Of a stretch of DNA of 64,000 bases, positions 61,379 through 64,000 are shown one piece after another; position 1 is the first letter of the stretch; the number at the start of each line of letters is the position of its first letter. The notes beneath the pieces were generated by a model. That model ran no database searches. It was not told where the DNA came from and was given only the letters and a program-made list of their open reading frames with translations. Made by a program: the position numbers and the translations under genes. The stretch comes from Pachypanchax playfairii (lineage: Eukaryota; Chordata; Actinopteri; Cyprinodontiformes; Aplocheilidae): the NCBI GenBank assembly GCA_006937955.1, contig SSNP01000024.1, positions 682,001-746,000 of the forward strand, written 5' to 3'.

Positions 61379-61822
61379 AAAATAATCCACATACCTTCTG
61401 GTTCATGTTGTCGTCTCTCTCCCTGCCTTTTGGTGTGGGATGAAATCACGTGATTTCGCAATTCTCCTGTAATTTCGTGTTCTCCCGGGACCAGCTGGAT
61501 AGAATGCTTTCGTGAGCGATTTAAAACGCTCCAGGTGGGAAAGGGCGCTCGGCTGATTTCGCGAGAAAAGTTAGCCGATGAAAACAAGGGATAAGAATCA
61601 ACCTACTTGGTTCCGAAAAATAACGCGGTTTAAAAAAATCCGCTCCATCACATGTATTCAGTGTGTAAATGTTCATGTAAATAAATTGTAAACTTTTATA
61701 GTTATTAATCAGACTTAACTGATTTTATTTAAAAATAACTTGAAGTCAGTGCATGAAACCTGTGCATTATTAAACCAATGGGCTAAAAAAATCCAACATT
61801 TTGATTGTATTTATGAAAAATA

Positions 61823-61894
61823 ATTTTATTTTATTTTATTTTATTTTATTTTATTTTATTTTATTTTATTTTATTTTATTTTATTTTATTTTAT
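61823..61894. repeat. (ATTTT)14 microsatellite
   Basis: About fourteen perfect pentamers of ATTTT. Confidence 0.95.
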
Positions 61895-63069
61895 ATCAGA
61901 AAACAATGTAGATTTACTTGATTGCATTAGGGTTTTCTCATAAAACTGATGATATTTTTGCGTTTTTCTCTTTCTTTAAAAGAGCAGAAGTCTTGATGAA
62001 AGTGGGAAAATGTTCAGCTATCAGAGTGAGAACAGCCTTAATTCATGTGGCATAAAGAGTGCTTTCTTGTTTGGGCAGATTTTTGCTTTTTCAATCAGGA
62101 ACTTGGTGGGACAAACACTGTTATCAAGCTGTGCAGCACTAATGATCGGTTTGGGTAAATAAATTTCCCCTTCCACACAGAAATCAATTAAAGGGGAGGC
62201 AGTTTCAGGCAGAAAATGGAAATGTAGTGTAACAATATCTATTTGTTGTTCTAGTGTTGTAGTCTGAATTGACTTGAGGGCTGAAAATTTGGACTTTTAA
62301 TCTTTTTTGTTGATTCTGTTGGGTTGAAGGGAGAGAGTGTGTACGATTTACCAGATTCTCATAAAACAGGGTGATTTGCTTTCAGATCTGTTGTTCATAT
62401 CAAGGTAATGTTTGATGTTTAATCCTGTAGAACATACAGAAATACAGTGTGTCCAAAAGTATTTAATGAGACGTGAGGATGCAAGGATGGGAAAAAAAAT
62501 ACTTTTAATAAATGTAAAATAAAGGCTGACGAGGCAGAAAATAAAAAATAAAACCAGAGGAATCTGAAGGAACACCAGTAATACAGAACACTGGAGGATC
62601 TGATATAGAAGGGAGAATAAATACCAAGCTGAAGAGGAGACAAGAGACAGCTGAGCAAGATTAATCAGTTAACAAACTGAGACACAGAGGGGAGAACCTG
62701 GAACAAGAGATTCAGCTGAAGAGAATATCATCACTGGGAACTAAAACATAACACATAGAGGAAACGTTCCAAGTCATAAAACACAGGGGATTAAAACAAA
62801 CAAGTCTGGAAGCCAAGGTGAAGAAAGCTTGAAGAAAAGACACACTCAGGGAAAAACCAAGTGGATTAATTGAGGGAGACAAGGACACAACAGGAAACCA
62901 GAAACAGATGACAAAAACCTTCAAAATAAGGTCACAGGAAATGCCTGATAGCATACATAAAAAAATAAAACAAAACTCCAAACTTAACAATCCACAACAT
63001 GATTTCATTTAATAAGAGAAGAAATCTTTTCAAAACAACCAGACCTTATATGACCTTATATGACCCTAC

Positions 63070-63390
63070 AGGAGTGTTCCACAACAACCCCAGACCATCA
63101 CACTACCACCACCGTGTTTGACTGTCAGTATGTTCTAAAATACAAGCAAAAGCTGTGACTTGTAGAATTGAACTCAACTTTATTACAGCTATTTCTTAAT
63201 TTTACTTCGGGTTGGGGGGCAATTACTTTTAAACACAGGGTCAAGTTGGTTTCTCCCCTTAATAAATACAGTTTGTATTTACTTCAGGCATCTTTATCTG
63301 ATATGTATATCTGTTTGTGATTTAAAACTTATCAGTGTTAAACAGAATAAAACTGTAAGGGGAGCAAATACTTTTTCATATCTGTGTAAC
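63070..63390 (+). mobile_element. Internally deleted copy of an abundant teleost MITE
   Basis: CAGACCATCACACTACCACC followed by CGTGTTTGACTGTCAGTATG, then GGGGGGCAATTACTTTTAAA with CACAGGGTC, then GGGGAGCAAATACTTTTTCA, matches the fish element ending in '...GCAAATACTTTTTCA'. The middle portion is shortened. Terminal repeats were not resolved. Confidence 0.6.
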
Positions 63391-64000
63391 ACATCCAGAT
63401 TGTGTTTATCTTGTATAACCTAAAGTCTGCAGTATTCTGGCAGGTCACAGAGTTGAGGATCACACACAGATAAAAGAGATGTGGAAGAATGTATTCTGGT
63501 GATAATGCTGCACACGCGTGTCCACATGTAAGTCAGGGACGAGCTCGAACACAGAGATCCAGTGTCATCTGCTCGTTCAGTGCCTGCCAAGACAGATGCC
63601 CTCTTATCCGCCTCCTCTGATTTGCTGGGAAAAGAACTGGCATTGCTTAATTTGTCTCCAAATGATCCCTCTCAGCTTGAGCACACCAGACAGTTAATAT
63701 TTTGTCATTCATTGCACACAAAAGCAGAATGAAAGGAGTCGCCAGTCAGCCAGATTCATACAGCCAGTTTCAATGTTGGACATTTATTTAGACTTTTTAG
63801 GGACCGTGAGATTAGAACCACAAGTTGCTCACATGGAAGGATGTAGTGACGTTCACTTGCTTTTTTCTGCCTGCAAAATGTTTTTTTCCTGCAGACTTTT
63901 ACTCTTCAGTATAGAAATAGAAGGTAAAAACTTTTTTTTTTGGCCAACTTATTTTTTATTGGTGTTTTAAGTTACAAGCGAAAGTGAAGAAAAGTGGTCA
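63391..64000 (+). other. Presumed intron, right edge
   Basis: No exon recognised. The block 63510-63725 is non-repetitive and compositionally balanced, so it is a candidate conserved non-coding element. Confidence 0.3.

Noticed and set aside
39835..64000. Neuroligin coding exons
   Set aside because: I looked for the conserved esterase-domain blocks and found none, so nlgn2 is proposed only as the owner of the upstream promoter.

Overview
The window is nuclear DNA of a teleost fish, probably a percomorph. It is AT-rich, its genes have short exons and long introns with GT-AG boundaries, and it carries many teleost-type repeats: a 5'-truncated L2 LINE with the fish L2 3' tail, a second LINE 3' fragment present twice, PIF/Harbinger, hAT and TTAA-flanked MITEs, and many microsatellites. 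Only a small part of the 64 kb is protein-coding. Most open reading frames are chance frames or transposon debris.

Layout. (1) About 71-8631, minus strand: two coding exons of a Mab-21/nucleotidyltransferase-fold gene of the MB21D2/TMEM102 group, separated by an 8 kb intron and running off the left edge. (2) About 8642-10250: its presumed 5' leader and promoter. (3) 10.2-16.6 kb: intergenic, with LINE debris and CTCF-like motifs inside repeats. (4) 16932-18480, minus strand: complete tmem256 (DUF423), four exons, 114 residues. (5) 18.5-38.8 kb: a repeat-rich gap with a Harbinger element, two TTAA MITEs, an 810 bp minisatellite built on a 16 bp unit with a 96 bp higher-order period, an inverted pair of old fish repeats and the L2 fragment. 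(6) About 38.9-39.83 kb, plus strand: a CpG-rich promoter with a perfect CRE and a probable non-coding first exon ending at a splice donor. (7) 39.8-64 kb: no recognisable coding exon, read as a long first intron with many more transposon copies.

Gene order gives the best clue to identity. In mammals TMEM256 (minus) sits divergently beside NLGN2 (plus), with TMEM102 close by (from memory of human 17p13). Here a TMEM102/MB21D2-type gene, tmem256 and a plus-strand CpG-island promoter followed by a very long intron lie together. This suggests the left gene is tmem102 and the right-hand promoter belongs to nlgn2. The second assignment rests on synteny only, because no neuroligin coding exon is in the window.

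The genes do not form a pathway. TMEM256 is a small membrane protein and the Mab-21 protein has a nucleotidyltransferase fold of uncertain activity. The features most worth follow-up are the minisatellite (each unit pairs a TGATTGAT Pbx/Hox-type site with an E-box), CTCF-consensus motifs spread by repeats, and the acidic, intron-split extension of the Mab-21 gene.
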